A stretch of 64,000 nt of DNA from contig NZ_JAQQXP010000005.1 in assembly GCF_028595265.1 (NCBI RefSeq), forward strand, positions 62,001-126,000, written 5' to 3'. Under the pieces are notes generated by a model. It worked only from the letters and a program-made list of their open reading frames with translations. It made no database searches and was not told the DNA's origin. Shown here piece by piece: positions 54,003 through 62,128 of this stretch. Origin of the DNA: Alteromonas gilva. Lineage in GTDB: Bacteria; Pseudomonadota; Gammaproteobacteria; Enterobacterales; Alteromonadaceae. Within the stretch, counting starts at the first letter, position 1; every line of letters starts with the position of its first letter. A program made the translations under genes and the position numbers.

Positions 54003-55060
54003 TCGCGCTGGATACCTCTGAGTGGCAGTATTTATTTGGCCAGCCGACGAGCACTGGCCTGCTTAAACAGCAACTTACCGACTTTAAGGTCCGCGAGCAC
54101 CTTGGTTACAAGCTGACCGGCGAAGGCGAACACATTTATATTGAGCTGGAAAAAGCCGGTTTGAATACCGCTTACGTGGCAGAGCAACTGGCGAGCTTTT
54201 GTAAGTTGCCGCTGCGTCAGGTTACCTATGCTGGTCGCAAGGATAAATACGCCGTCACACAGCAATGGTTTGGCATACATCTCCCCGGTAAGGCCGAATT
54301 TGACTGGTCAGGTTTCACCCTTGCCGGCACACGGATATTACACACCCAACGGCACAACAAAAAACTGCGAACGGGTCAGCTAAAAGGCAACACCTTCACC
54401 ATTACGCTGCGTGAAGTGTCTGATCCTGAGCAGGTTATCGAGCGCTTGCACCGCGCGGCAGATGAAGGCGTGCCTAACTACTTTGGCAGCCAGCGTTTTG
54501 GCGTACAACGCATCAGCGAACAAGGCGAAACCAGCCGTGGTGGCAACCTATTGCTGGCCGAGCGAATGCTCAACGGCGAGGTTATCAAAAACCGCAATAA
54601 ACGTTCTATGGCGCTGTCGGCCTTACGTAGCTGGCTGTTTAACGACATGCTGTCGGCACGCATTAGTGCAGGCTTGCTAACCACTGTTAACACTGGCGAT
54701 GTGGTGAACTTGTCTGGCTCTAACAGCATCTTTGTTGCCGAAGAAGACTGTAGTGAGCTGAACCGACGCTTGCAAGAACGCGATTTGTCTACGACGGTAC
54801 CGCTCTGGGGCGACGGCAAACTCGATTCGCTGGGGCAGGCTCTGGCTTTTGAACAAGAATTGGCAGAACAATATTCCGCATTAACGGCGTACCTGGCAAG
54901 TCAGAGGCTAACTCAGGATCGCCGCGCCGCGATTATTTGGCCGCAACAACTTGAATGCGACCGCCAAGGTGATACATTAATCGTAAGTTTTTTCCTGCCT
55001 CCAGGCTGTTTTGCCACATCGGTATTACGTGAGTGTCTCAATACCATTGAACTGGCCTGA
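53999..55060 (+). CDS. truD: tRNA pseudouridine(13) synthase TruD
   Basis: A 353-residue synthase that makes pseudouridine 13 in tRNA-Glu and other tRNAs. The catalytic Asp82 lies in AGRKDKYAVTQQWF, preceded by the TruD-typical FKVREHLGY near residues 29-37. NYFGSQRFG and the C-terminal GCFATSVLRE are family signatures. It overlaps ispF by 4 bases and precedes surE by 45 bases. Confidence 0.96.
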   Translation: MIALDTSEWQYLFGQPTSTGLLKQQLTDFKVREHLGYKLTGEGEHIYIELEKAGLNTAYVAEQLASFCKLPLRQVTYAGRKDKYAVTQQWFGIHLPGKAEFDWSGFTLAGTRILHTQRHNKKLRTGQLKGNTFTITLREVSDPEQVIERLHRAADEGVPNYFGSQRFGVQRISEQGETSRGGNLLLAERMLNGEVIKNRNKRSMALSALRSWLFNDMLSARISAGLLTTVNTGDVVNLSGSNSIFVAEEDCSELNRRLQERDLSTTVPLWGDGKLDSLGQALAFEQELAEQYSALTAYLASQRLTQDRRAAIIWPQQLECDRQGDTLIVSFFLPPGCFATSVLRECLNTIELA

Positions 55061-55105
55061 GGTTGGGTGCCTGTCTATTAACTGATGTGAGTACAAATAC
55101 TGCTT

Positions 55106-55849
55106 ATGAAAATATTATTGAGTAATGACGATAGCGTGTTTGCCAAAGGCATCGCCACTTTGTACACCGCGTTAGCCAGCGAACATGATGTTACGGTTAT
55201 TGCACCGGATCGAAATTGCAGCGGTGCCAGTAATGCCCTGTCATTACATCAGCCATTGCGTATCCAGAAAATGGACAATGGCTTTTACGCGGTAAATGGT
55301 ACGCCCTCTGATTGCGTACATCTGGGCGTAAACTGCTTTTTAGAGGAAGATCCTGAGCTGGTCGTATCGGGCATTAACCACGGCGCCAACCTTGGTGATG
55401 ACGTCATTTACTCAGGCACCGTTGCAGCGGCAACCGAAGGCCGTTATATGGGCCTGCCCGCTATTGCAGTATCCTTATGCAACTACGATGGTGGTCACTT
55501 TGAAACCGCCGCTCAGGTAGTGATAGATATCATCCGCAAACTTATAACGCATCCATTACCGGCCAATCAGATATTAAATGTCAATGTGCCTGATCTGCCC
55601 TACGATGAGCTGGCCGGTGTAAAGGTCACCCGGCAAGGCCGCCGCCATCGCGCCGAAGGTATGGTCAAAGCGGCAGATGCTTTTAACCGTGAGATCTACT
55701 GGTACGGGCCTGCCGGCGCAGAACAGGATGCCGGACCGGGAACGGACTTTCACGCCATTGCCAACGGCTACTGTTCGGTAACGCCTCTCAGCGTCGATAT
55801 GACCGCACACGACAGCATAGACGAAATGGAAAAGTGGCTCGAAATGTAA
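55106..55849 (+). CDS. surE: 5'/3'-nucleotidase SurE
   Basis: A 247-residue metal-dependent phosphatase acting on nucleoside monophosphates and exopolyphosphate, linked to stationary-phase survival. The acidic metal pair is in LLSNDDSVFAKGI (usually NDDG; here Gly is Ser), with a Ser ligand in RNCSGASNAL and Asn in SGINHGANLGDDV. It sits upstream of pcm in the conserved surE-pcm-nlpD-rpoS order. Confidence 0.95.
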   Translation: MKILLSNDDSVFAKGIATLYTALASEHDVTVIAPDRNCSGASNALSLHQPLRIQKMDNGFYAVNGTPSDCVHLGVNCFLEEDPELVVSGINHGANLGDDVIYSGTVAAATEGRYMGLPAIAVSLCNYDGGHFETAAQVVIDIIRKLITHPLPANQILNVNVPDLPYDELAGVKVTRQGRRHRAEGMVKAADAFNREIYWYGPAGAEQDAGPGTDFHAIANGYCSVTPLSVDMTAHDSIDEMEKWLEM

Positions 55850-55887
55850 CATGACCTTTAAAAATTAAAGAATAAGAATTGACCATC

Positions 55888-56523
55888 ATGAGATCAACAC
55901 GAAAAGGTGACGCGCTGGCACAATTGCTGTGTGACGAAGGAATCGTTAATCAGCAGGTATTAAATGCCGTGGCCAGCGTACCACGGGAGCATTTTTTACC
56001 CGATGCGTTGCAACACAAGGCTTATCAGAATACCGCTCTGCCTATAGGGCAGGGTCAAACGATTTCACAACCCTACATTGTTGCCAAAATGAGCGAGCTG
56101 TTATTAGCTGCGCCAAACCCGGCTAATTCAGTGTTGGAGATCGGCACCGGTTCCGGTTATCAGACTGCCATTCTGGCATTGTTATTCCCCCAGGTATTCT
56201 CTGTTGAGCGAATAAAAACACTGCAGTTTCAAGCTAAACGGCGCATGAACCAGCTCGACTTACACAATGTAAAGATGAAGCATGGCGACGGCTGGCAAGG
56301 CTGGCAAAGCAAGGGACCATATGACTGTATTATCGTTACTGCAGCGGCCAGTCGGGTACCTGAAGCCCTCACCGACCAATTAAGGGAAGGCGGGCGCCTA
56401 GTGATTCCCGTCGGGGATGATCAGCAGCAATTACTTTGTATAGATAAAATGGAGGATCAACTGATAAGCAACACTATTGAGTCGGTTCGCTTTGTCCCAC
56501 TTGTTGCCGGAGAGCTCCTGTGA
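55888..56523 (+). CDS. pcm: Protein-L-isoaspartate O-methyltransferase
   Basis: A 211-residue SAM-dependent enzyme that repairs isoaspartyl damage in proteins. The SAM-binding motif VLEIGTGSGYQTAIL and the PCMT signatures LPIGQGQTISQPYIVAKM and GGRLVIPVG are clear. The ATG at 55888 is chosen to match homologues; a TTG at 55879 is in frame but has no better ribosome site. It overlaps the downstream yqaA start by 4 bases, and relatives act mainly in stationary phase. Confidence 0.94.
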   Translation: MRSTRKGDALAQLLCDEGIVNQQVLNAVASVPREHFLPDALQHKAYQNTALPIGQGQTISQPYIVAKMSELLLAAPNPANSVLEIGTGSGYQTAILALLFPQVFSVERIKTLQFQAKRRMNQLDLHNVKMKHGDGWQGWQSKGPYDCIIVTAAASRVPEALTDQLREGGRLVIPVGDDQQQLLCIDKMEDQLISNTIESVRFVPLVAGELL

Positions 56524-57098
56524 AGTTGTTTCAACCCTGTTATGACCTTGCCTTGCGGTGGGCAAAGCACCCTAATGCCAGTCGCTACCTGGCAACCTTG
56601 AGTTTTGCCGAATCGGTGATTTTCCCTGTTCCACCGGATGTTATGCTTGCCCCTATGTCGTTATCGCAGCCAGACAAAGCCTGGCGATTTGCGCTCATCA
56701 CTACGATTGCTTCAATAGTAGGCGGTATAGCCGGGTACCTGTTAGGCCTGTTTGCCTTTGAGAGCTGGTTACAGCCGATGATCGAATCGGCTGGCTATAG
56801 CCATAAACTAGAAACCACGATGACATGGTTTGAGTCTTACGGCGTATGGGTGGTCTTTTTGGCCGGCTTTTCCCCCATACCGTATAAGATATTTACTATC
56901 AGTGCCGGTTTTTTGCAGATGGCATTCTTACCTTTTCTGATAGCCTCAGCCGTTGGCCGGGGAGCCAGATTTTACCTGGTCGCGGCACTCATGAAATGGG
57001 GCGGAGCCAATATGGAAGCGCAACTGCGTAAATATATTGAAGTGCTTGGCTGGATGGTAGTACTTATTGCTGTGGCTGCTTACCTGCTGCTCAGATGA
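56520..57098 (+). CDS. YqaA-family (DedA-like) inner membrane protein
   Basis: A 192-residue membrane protein with about four hydrophobic segments. The core FLAGFSPIPYKIFTISAGF is the YqaA/SNARE-associated (VTT) signature shared with DedA-type lipid scramblase-like proteins. It overlaps pcm and nlpD by 4 bases on each side, so it is firmly embedded in the operon. This gene commonly sits between pcm and nlpD in Alteromonadales and related groups. A membrane-lipid role is inferred from the family. Confidence 0.9.
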   Translation: MKLFQPCYDLALRWAKHPNASRYLATLSFAESVIFPVPPDVMLAPMSLSQPDKAWRFALITTIASIVGGIAGYLLGLFAFESWLQPMIESAGYSHKLETTMTWFESYGVWVVFLAGFSPIPYKIFTISAGFLQMAFLPFLIASAVGRGARFYLVAALMKWGGANMEAQLRKYIEVLGWMVVLIAVAAYLLLR

Positions 57099-57985
57099 TG
57101 TCTCTCCAACGCTGCCAGCCACATCAACGTTGTTTCGCTGCGACAGTAATAACGTTGGTGTTATTGCTGGCTGCGTGCGCAGGGCCTGGAACACCGGCAC
57201 CGGTGACGGTGTTGAACAGTCAGCATTATCCTCAGGATTTACCCCAACAAACCACCTACACCGTACAATCGGGCGACACATTGTATGCCATTGCCTGGTA
57301 TACCGGCAATGACTATGCTGATCTTGCCAAATGGAACAACCTGACAAAACCCTACGACATTTACCCTGGGCAATTACTGGATTTACAGCCCTCTTTGAAG
57401 GCGTCAAAAAAAACGCAAACTGTCAATAAAATGACTGGACCAACCAGCAAAAAGAATACAAAAAAGTCTATTGACCAAAGAGATAGCGAGGCGTATTGTG
57501 ATTGTGAACCAGATGTTAACACGCCAAAAAGTAGTGGCGAACGTGGTACTAAAGAAACTTCGGTCAGGGATAACGTCAGTAAAAAAACCAACCCAAGTTT
57601 TCCGCCCAGAGTTGAGCGCTGGCAATGGCCTGCGCAAGGTCGGGTTGAGTTAACCAACAGCAATGAAGAGGCAACTAAAACCGGTCTCGACATTTATGCC
57701 CAACATGGCAGCCAGGTTAACGCTGCGGCAGCCGGGAAAGTGGTTTATGCAGGCAACGCGCTGCGGGGATACGGTAACCTGATAATCATAAAACACACCG
57801 ATTCCTTTTTGAGTGCTTATGCGCACAACAGCCGGATAGTAGTTAAAGAGCGCGAATGGGTTAACGTTGGGCAACAAATTGCAGAAATGGGGGATACCGG
57901 CACTACGTCAGTAAAACTTCATTTTGAAATAAGGTATCGGGGGAAAGCAGTCGAACCGATGAAGTATCTACCAGTAACACAATAA
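57095..57985 (+). CDS. nlpD: Murein hydrolase activator NlpD
   Basis: A 296-residue lipoprotein that activates the amidase AmiC during cell separation. The lipobox LAAC is at about residues 25-28. A LysM domain (about 50-92, YTVQSGDTLYAIAWYTG) binds peptidoglycan. After a Lys/Ser/Thr-rich linker comes a degenerate M23 domain (about 190-290) with YAGNALRGYGNLIIIKH and KLHFEIRYRGK. Zinc-binding His of true M23 peptidases is lost (KLH for HxH), so it is an activator rather than a peptidase. rpoS follows 75 bases downstream; rpoS promoters inside nlpD are known in E. coli. Confidence 0.94.
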   Translation: MMSLQRCQPHQRCFAATVITLVLLLAACAGPGTPAPVTVLNSQHYPQDLPQQTTYTVQSGDTLYAIAWYTGNDYADLAKWNNLTKPYDIYPGQLLDLQPSLKASKKTQTVNKMTGPTSKKNTKKSIDQRDSEAYCDCEPDVNTPKSSGERGTKETSVRDNVSKKTNPSFPPRVERWQWPAQGRVELTNSNEEATKTGLDIYAQHGSQVNAAAAGKVVYAGNALRGYGNLIIIKHTDSFLSAYAHNSRIVVKEREWVNVGQQIAEMGDTGTTSVKLHFEIRYRGKAVEPMKYLPVTQ

Positions 57986-58012
57986 TAATAACAATAAATA
58001 ATAATAATTCAT
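57981..58012 (+). repeat. AAT-type trinucleotide run before rpoS
   Basis: Imperfect AAT/TAA repeats run through the nlpD stop codon and into the rpoS leader (two blocks of AATAATAAT-like sequence separated by CAATA). The run is AT-only except for one C and would be unstructured RNA, possibly an Hfq or A/U-rich landing site. Confidence 0.45.
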
Positions 58013-58060
58013 GAGAAACAGGAGAACGTCGTAAGGTAAAACAACGCAGGAGATACAGTT

Positions 58061-59056
58061 GTGGGTCAACAAAATATCGCTGTCATCGACGCAACACCCC
58101 AAGACGAAACAGAACATACCGAAGTCGTAGAAACTAGCAAAGACACCGGTGTATTCGACGAAGAAAACACAAAAGCCAAGTCTGACACTTGGACAAACCA
58201 GGAAGAAGTAACCAAAACACTTGATGCAACACAGTTATACCTAAGCGAAATAGGTTATTCGCCGCTGCTAACCGCAGAGGAAGAAGTCCATTTTGCCCGC
58301 CGGGCACTGAAAGGTTGTGAAGCTTCTCGCAAACGTATGATCGTAAGCAACTTACGATTAGTCGTTAAAATAGCCAGACGCTACAACAACCGTGGTCTGG
58401 CACTGCTTGACCTGATTGAAGAAGGTAATCTGGGTTTAATTAGGGCCGTTGAAAAGTTTGATCCGGAACGCGGTTTCAGATTTTCGACTTATGCAACATG
58501 GTGGATACGTCAAACCATTGAACGTGCCATTATGAACCAAACCCGTACGATTCGTTTACCCATTCATGTGGTAAAGGAGCTTAACGTTTATTTGCGTGCG
58601 GCAAGAGAGCTGGCTCAGGAGCTGGATCACGAACCAACGGCAGAAGATATTGCGCTTCACCTCGACAAACCTATCGATGAAGTCAGTAAAATGCTTCGCC
58701 TGAACGAACGTATTAGTTCGGTTGACACTCCCATTGGTGGTGACAACGATAAGGCTTTGCTGGACATTCTGGCTGACGATAACGAGTCAAGCCCTGAAGA
58801 CCAGTTGCAAGACAGCAATATTAAATTAAATATTGTTAACTGGCTGCAAGAGCTTAATCCAAAACAGCGAGAAGTACTGGCAAGACGCTTTGGACTGATG
58901 GGTTATGAACCTTCAACACTCGAGGATGTAGGCGCTGAAATTGGTCTTACCCGTGAACGGGTTCGTCAAATACAGGTCGAAGGGCTGCGCCGCCTGAAGG
59001 ATATGTTAAGTCATCAGGGACTGGATTTAGAAAGTGTATTTAGCCGTTTAAGCTAA
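58061..59056 (+). CDS. rpoS: RNA polymerase sigma factor RpoS
   Basis: A 331-residue stationary-phase and general stress sigma factor. Region 1.2 is DATQLYLSEIGYSPLLTAEEE, region 2 contains LIEEGNLGLIRAVEKFDPER and STYATWWIRQTIERA, and region 4.2 contains EIGLTRERVRQIQVEGLRRL. The length matches E. coli RpoS (330). The start is GTG at 58061 with AGGAG 8 bases before it. It follows nlpD, as in most gammaproteobacteria, but mutS does not follow; folA is next instead. Confidence 0.97.
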   Translation: MGQQNIAVIDATPQDETEHTEVVETSKDTGVFDEENTKAKSDTWTNQEEVTKTLDATQLYLSEIGYSPLLTAEEEVHFARRALKGCEASRKRMIVSNLRLVVKIARRYNNRGLALLDLIEEGNLGLIRAVEKFDPERGFRFSTYATWWIRQTIERAIMNQTRTIRLPIHVVKELNVYLRAARELAQELDHEPTAEDIALHLDKPIDEVSKMLRLNERISSVDTPIGGDNDKALLDILADDNESSPEDQLQDSNIKLNIVNWLQELNPKQREVLARRFGLMGYEPSTLEDVGAEIGLTRERVRQIQVEGLRRLKDMLSHQGLDLESVFSRLS

Positions 59057-59088
59057 GCGATACGTTTCGGCAACCATCAAAGACATTG

Positions 59089-59162
59089 CCCACAGCGACA
59101 TGAAATTCAATTTCACATTGCTGTGGGTCGGTGTCTGACACCTCAATAGCACTATCAGACAC
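59089..59162. repeat. Cluster of nested inverted repeats after rpoS
   Basis: A long hairpin is formed by CCCACAGC (59089-59096) and GCTGTGGG (59120-59127), with inner arms TGAAATT and AATTTCA. Just after it, GGTGTCTGACACC (59130-59142) is itself a perfect palindrome. Its GTGTCTGA half also pairs with TCAGACAC at 59155-59162. There is no T tail, so this is not a typical terminator; a REP-like mobile repeat is possible. Confidence 0.55.
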
Positions 59163-59244
59163 ACTCAATCCCATTCTTTACCAACCCATATTTAATTCAA
59201 CATGGGGTTCAATGCCGGTTACGCAGTGGTCTGCTGATAAACGC

Positions 59245-59745
59245 CTACAGCGATTCACGCTCCAGCGTCACAAAGGTATAGCCGAATTGGTTTTTCTGGT
59301 CTGACGGATGGGTCTCTTTGCTCAGTTCACGCCACTTTCCCTGCTTGGCATAGTCAGGAAAGTAGGTATCACCTGCAACGTCAGCATCGATAAAGGTTAG
59401 ATACAAGCGATCGGCCCGGGGTAATAAGCTGGTATAAATCGCCCCACCACCAATGATCATTGCCTCGTCCGTCGCCTCACTCTTTGCCTGTGCTAGCGCT
59501 GCGTCAATGCTGTTAACCACCGTTGCGTCGGCCAGTGAATATGCGCTATCGCTGGTGAGCACGATATTTAACCTGCCCGGTAAGGCGCGTCCGATTGACT
59601 CATAGGTTTTACGCCCCATGATGACGGGTTTGCCCAGTGTGGTACGTTTAAAGTGCGCTAAATCGGCTGGCATGTGCCACGGCATTTGATTATCTTTACC
59701 AATCACTCTGTTATGAGCCATGGCTGCAATCATCGCAATTTTCAC
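59245..59745 (-). CDS. folA: Dihydrofolate reductase
   Basis: A 166-residue enzyme that reduces dihydrofolate to tetrahydrofolate with NADPH. VIGKDNQMPWHMPADLAHFK carries the Pro-Trp and catalytic Asp region; GKPVIMGRKTYESIGRALPGR binds NADPH. The start is taken as GTG at 59745 because GGGAG lies about 8 bases before it and the protein then begins MKIAMIAAM; an upstream in-frame GTG at 59754 overlaps that site. It lies 21 bases after the obgE stop on the same strand. It pairs functionally with thyA elsewhere in the window. Confidence 0.96.
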   Translation of the reverse strand: MKIAMIAAMAHNRVIGKDNQMPWHMPADLAHFKRTTLGKPVIMGRKTYESIGRALPGRLNIVLTSDSAYSLADATVVNSIDAALAQAKSEATDEAMIIGGGAIYTSLLPRADRLYLTFIDADVAGDTYFPDYAKQGKWRELSKETHPSDQKNQFGYTFVTLERESL

Positions 59746-59766
59746 TTCTACCACTCCCGCTTCACG

Positions 59767-60927
59767 CTACTTACGGTAAACCACTTCAACGTCATAATCA
59801 TCGTCATCATCGTCATCATCCCAGTCATCCTCTGCCTCATGATCGGCAACGGCATTGTGATGATAAGTGTCCCAGTTAAACTCGACGTCTTTTTTGTCCT
59901 GTTCCTCTTCCATTTCGTCTGGCAGAGTTTCAAGGTAATTCATAATTTCGTGACACAGAGGATCTAAACCCAAACGCTGAAACGCGGAAATATGGAAAAC
60001 GGGTCCTTGCCAGTCAAGCTTACTGATTATTTGCTCGCATAACTCTTTGGCTTCGTCTTCGAGCAACAAATCAATTTTATTAAAGACCAACCAGCGTGGC
60101 TTGCTGGCCAGCTTGGGGCTGTATTTCTCTAACTCATTGATGATTGTCAGCGCATTTTCCACCGGGTCTGACTGATCAGCCGGCATAAGATCAATCATGT
60201 GCAATAGCACGCGACAACGCTCCAGGTGCTTCAGAAAACGGATGCCTAAACCAGCACCTTCGGCGGCACCCTCAATCAAACCGGGGATATCGGCAATCAC
60301 GAAACTACGCTGGGCATCCTGCCTTACCACCCCTAAATTAGGCACTAAGGTGGTAAACGGGTAATCTGCAACCTTTGGTTTAGCCGCCGATACCGAGCGA
60401 ATAAACGTCGATTTGCCGGCATTGGGCAGCCCCAACAAACCAACATCCGCGAGTAACATCAGTTCGAGTTTAAGATTGCGAATCTCACCGGGGGTGCCAT
60501 CGGTTTTTTGCCGCGGAACACGATTAACACTGCTCTTAAAGCGCGCATTACCAAGACCATGGAATCCGCCCTGCGCCACCTTCAGACGCTGGCCGTGGCG
60601 GGTTAAGTCGCCCAGTACTTCCTGCGTATCTGCGTCGGTTGCGCGTGTGCCAACCGGTACGCCCAGCGTCAGGTCTTCTCCACCCCGGCCGGTACAATTA
60701 CTACCCTGGCCGTTCTGGCCTCGCTCAGCACGGTGAAATCGCTCAAACCGATAATCGATTAATGTGTTGAGGTTTTCGTCAGCTTGCAGATATACACTGC
60801 CGCCATCGCCCCCATCGCCTCCATCGGGACCGCCTTTGGGAACATATTTTTCACGACGAAAACCTATGGTACCGTTGCCGCCATCTCCCGCTTCAACTCT
60901 AATTTCAGCTTCATCTACAAATTTCAT
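59767..60927 (-). CDS. obgE: Ribosome-associated GTPase ObgE/CgtA
   Basis: A 386-residue GTPase acting in 50S assembly and the stringent response. The Gly-rich Obg fold (about 1-158, EIRVEAGDGGNGTIGFRREK) is followed by the G domain with G1 GLPNAGKST, G3 DIPGL and G4 NKIDLL. The C-terminus is strongly acidic, with a run of eight Asp followed by YDVEVVYRK. The ATG at 60927 gives the canonical MKFVDEAEI; an in-frame ATG at 60948 is less likely because GGGG lies before the chosen start. It follows rplU-rpmA, the usual order, behind a terminator. Confidence 0.96.
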   Translation of the reverse strand: MKFVDEAEIRVEAGDGGNGTIGFRREKYVPKGGPDGGDGGDGGSVYLQADENLNTLIDYRFERFHRAERGQNGQGSNCTGRGGEDLTLGVPVGTRATDADTQEVLGDLTRHGQRLKVAQGGFHGLGNARFKSSVNRVPRQKTDGTPGEIRNLKLELMLLADVGLLGLPNAGKSTFIRSVSAAKPKVADYPFTTLVPNLGVVRQDAQRSFVIADIPGLIEGAAEGAGLGIRFLKHLERCRVLLHMIDLMPADQSDPVENALTIINELEKYSPKLASKPRWLVFNKIDLLLEDEAKELCEQIISKLDWQGPVFHISAFQRLGLDPLCHEIMNYLETLPDEMEEEQDKKDVEFNWDTYHHNAVADHEAEDDWDDDDDDDDYDVEVVYRK

Positions 60928-61110
60928 GTTTACCCCGGCCCGAATCATTAAACAACGTGTACGTTATGTTAATCGATTCGTTATTAATCGTTATGTTGTT
61001 AACTGCGGAACGTGAATTGCCCTGCAGTTACTCAATAGCTTGCTAGCTACGCGCTTAAATTAGTGACATGCTTAATAAGCGTCGTTACCACTATAATCTT
61101 ACTCGCAATA

Positions 61111-61136
61111 AAAAACCCCGCAAGCGCGGGGTTTTT
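61111..61136. terminator. Terminator of the rplU-rpmA operon
   Basis: CCCCGC and GCGGGG pair around AAGC, with five A on the left and five T on the right, an overall 11-bp stem. It lies between rpmA and obgE, all on the minus strand, so obgE needs its own promoter or read-through. Confidence 0.92.
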
Positions 61137-61158
61137 CAAATCAATGAACGATTGCGCT

Positions 61159-61416
61159 TTACTCAGCAACAATGCTCACAAACTTACGGTTGTTAGGTCC
61201 TTTAACTTCGAACTTAACTTTACCGTCAGATAATGCGAACAGGGTGTGATCTTTACCAATACCCATGTTGTTACCTGCGTGGAATCTTGTGCCGCGTTGT
61301 CTAACAATAATGTTGCCAGCTAACACAGACTCACCACCAAAACGCTTAACACCTAAACGTTTACTTTCTGAGTCGCGACCGTTTTTGGTACTACCACCAG
61401 CCTTTTTGTGTGCCAT
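61159..61416 (-). CDS. rpmA: 50S ribosomal protein L27
   Basis: An 85-residue ribosomal protein whose N-terminus reaches the peptidyl transferase centre. It starts MAHKKAGGSTKNGRDSESKR, the invariant L27 opening, and has the FHAGNNMGIGKDHTLFAL stretch. It follows rplU by 15 bases. The N-terminus has no cleavable extension of the Firmicute type. Confidence 0.98.
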   Translation of the reverse strand: MAHKKAGGSTKNGRDSESKRLGVKRFGGESVLAGNIIVRQRGTRFHAGNNMGIGKDHTLFALSDGKVKFEVKGPNNRKFVSIVAE

Positions 61417-61431
61417 GTGTGTATGCTCCTA

Positions 61432-61743
61432 TTATGCGTTGATACCAGTGATTTTCACTTCTGTGAACCACTGACGGTGACCAGCCTGCTTGCGCGAGTG
61501 CTTACGACGACGGAACTTAACGATTTTTACTTTATCGCCACGTCCGTGAGTAACCACTTCAGCTGTCACTTTACCACCGGCAACAAGAGGTGTGCCGATT
61601 TTTACGTCATCACCGTTGCTAACCATTAATACGTTATCAAACTCTACACTGTCGCCAGGAGCGACTTCAATCTTTTCAAGACGGACGGTTTGACCTTCGG
61701 CCACACGGTGTTGTTTACCACCACTTTGGAAAACCGCGTACAT
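61432..61743 (-). CDS. rplU: 50S ribosomal protein L21
   Basis: A 103-residue ribosomal protein that binds 23S rRNA. It begins MYAVFQSGGKQHRVAEGQ and ends with KFRRRKHSRKQAGHRQWFTE-type L21 sequence. The ATG at 61743 has GGAG about 7 bases upstream and matches E. coli L21 (103 residues); the frame runs further back to 61776 without support. It heads the rplU-rpmA operon. Confidence 0.98.
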   Translation of the reverse strand: MYAVFQSGGKQHRVAEGQTVRLEKIEVAPGDSVEFDNVLMVSNGDDVKIGTPLVAGGKVTAEVVTHGRGDKVKIVKFRRRKHSRKQAGHRQWFTEVKITGINA

Positions 61744-62128
61744 AACTTTCTCCGCTCTGCGCCTATTGCGCGTCAATATTCTAAAACAGGGCGCGAATTG
61801 TACGCGAATACAATTTTTATCTCAAGCCACTTTTTGAAAAAAGTTCATTTTTCGAACGGGAAGAGCTCAACGCCACCAAACACGGCATTTTAGCACGTTT
61901 AACAACCGTTCAAAAAGCAAAATCAGCGGCCAGAACAGGAGTTATTTGCCGACAATAAATAAGGTTGCAAATCGTCTGTTGCCACCCAAGGCTCTGGATT
62001 TTTGTACTGGCTAAGAGACCCGCCGCGTTAATTTATTGGCATTTTGCGGTAATTCGCTGGATAGACGATAATATTTATGTACAATCTGCTGCCAGTTAAG
62101 ACGAATACTTCGGGCTCCAAATCACGTT
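61744..62128. other. Divergent rplU-ispB intergenic region
   Basis: A 385-base region between the diverging rplU and ispB genes. It should hold the ribosomal-protein promoter on the minus strand, which I could not pinpoint, and the ispB promoter candidate at 62044-62072. No other gene was seen. Confidence 0.6.
62044..62072 (+). promoter_or_regulatory. Sigma-70 promoter candidate for ispB
   Basis: TTGCGG at 62044-62049 and GATAAT at 62067-62072 are separated by exactly 17 bases. Transcription would start near 62079, about 50 bases before the ispB ATG. Confidence 0.5.

Noticed and set aside
60090..60210. CRISPR-like or tandem repeat structure around the acidic ObgE coding end
   Set aside because: Apparent repetition at 59800-59825 is simply GAT/GAC codons for the Asp run of ObgE; no spaced repeats were seen anywhere in the window.
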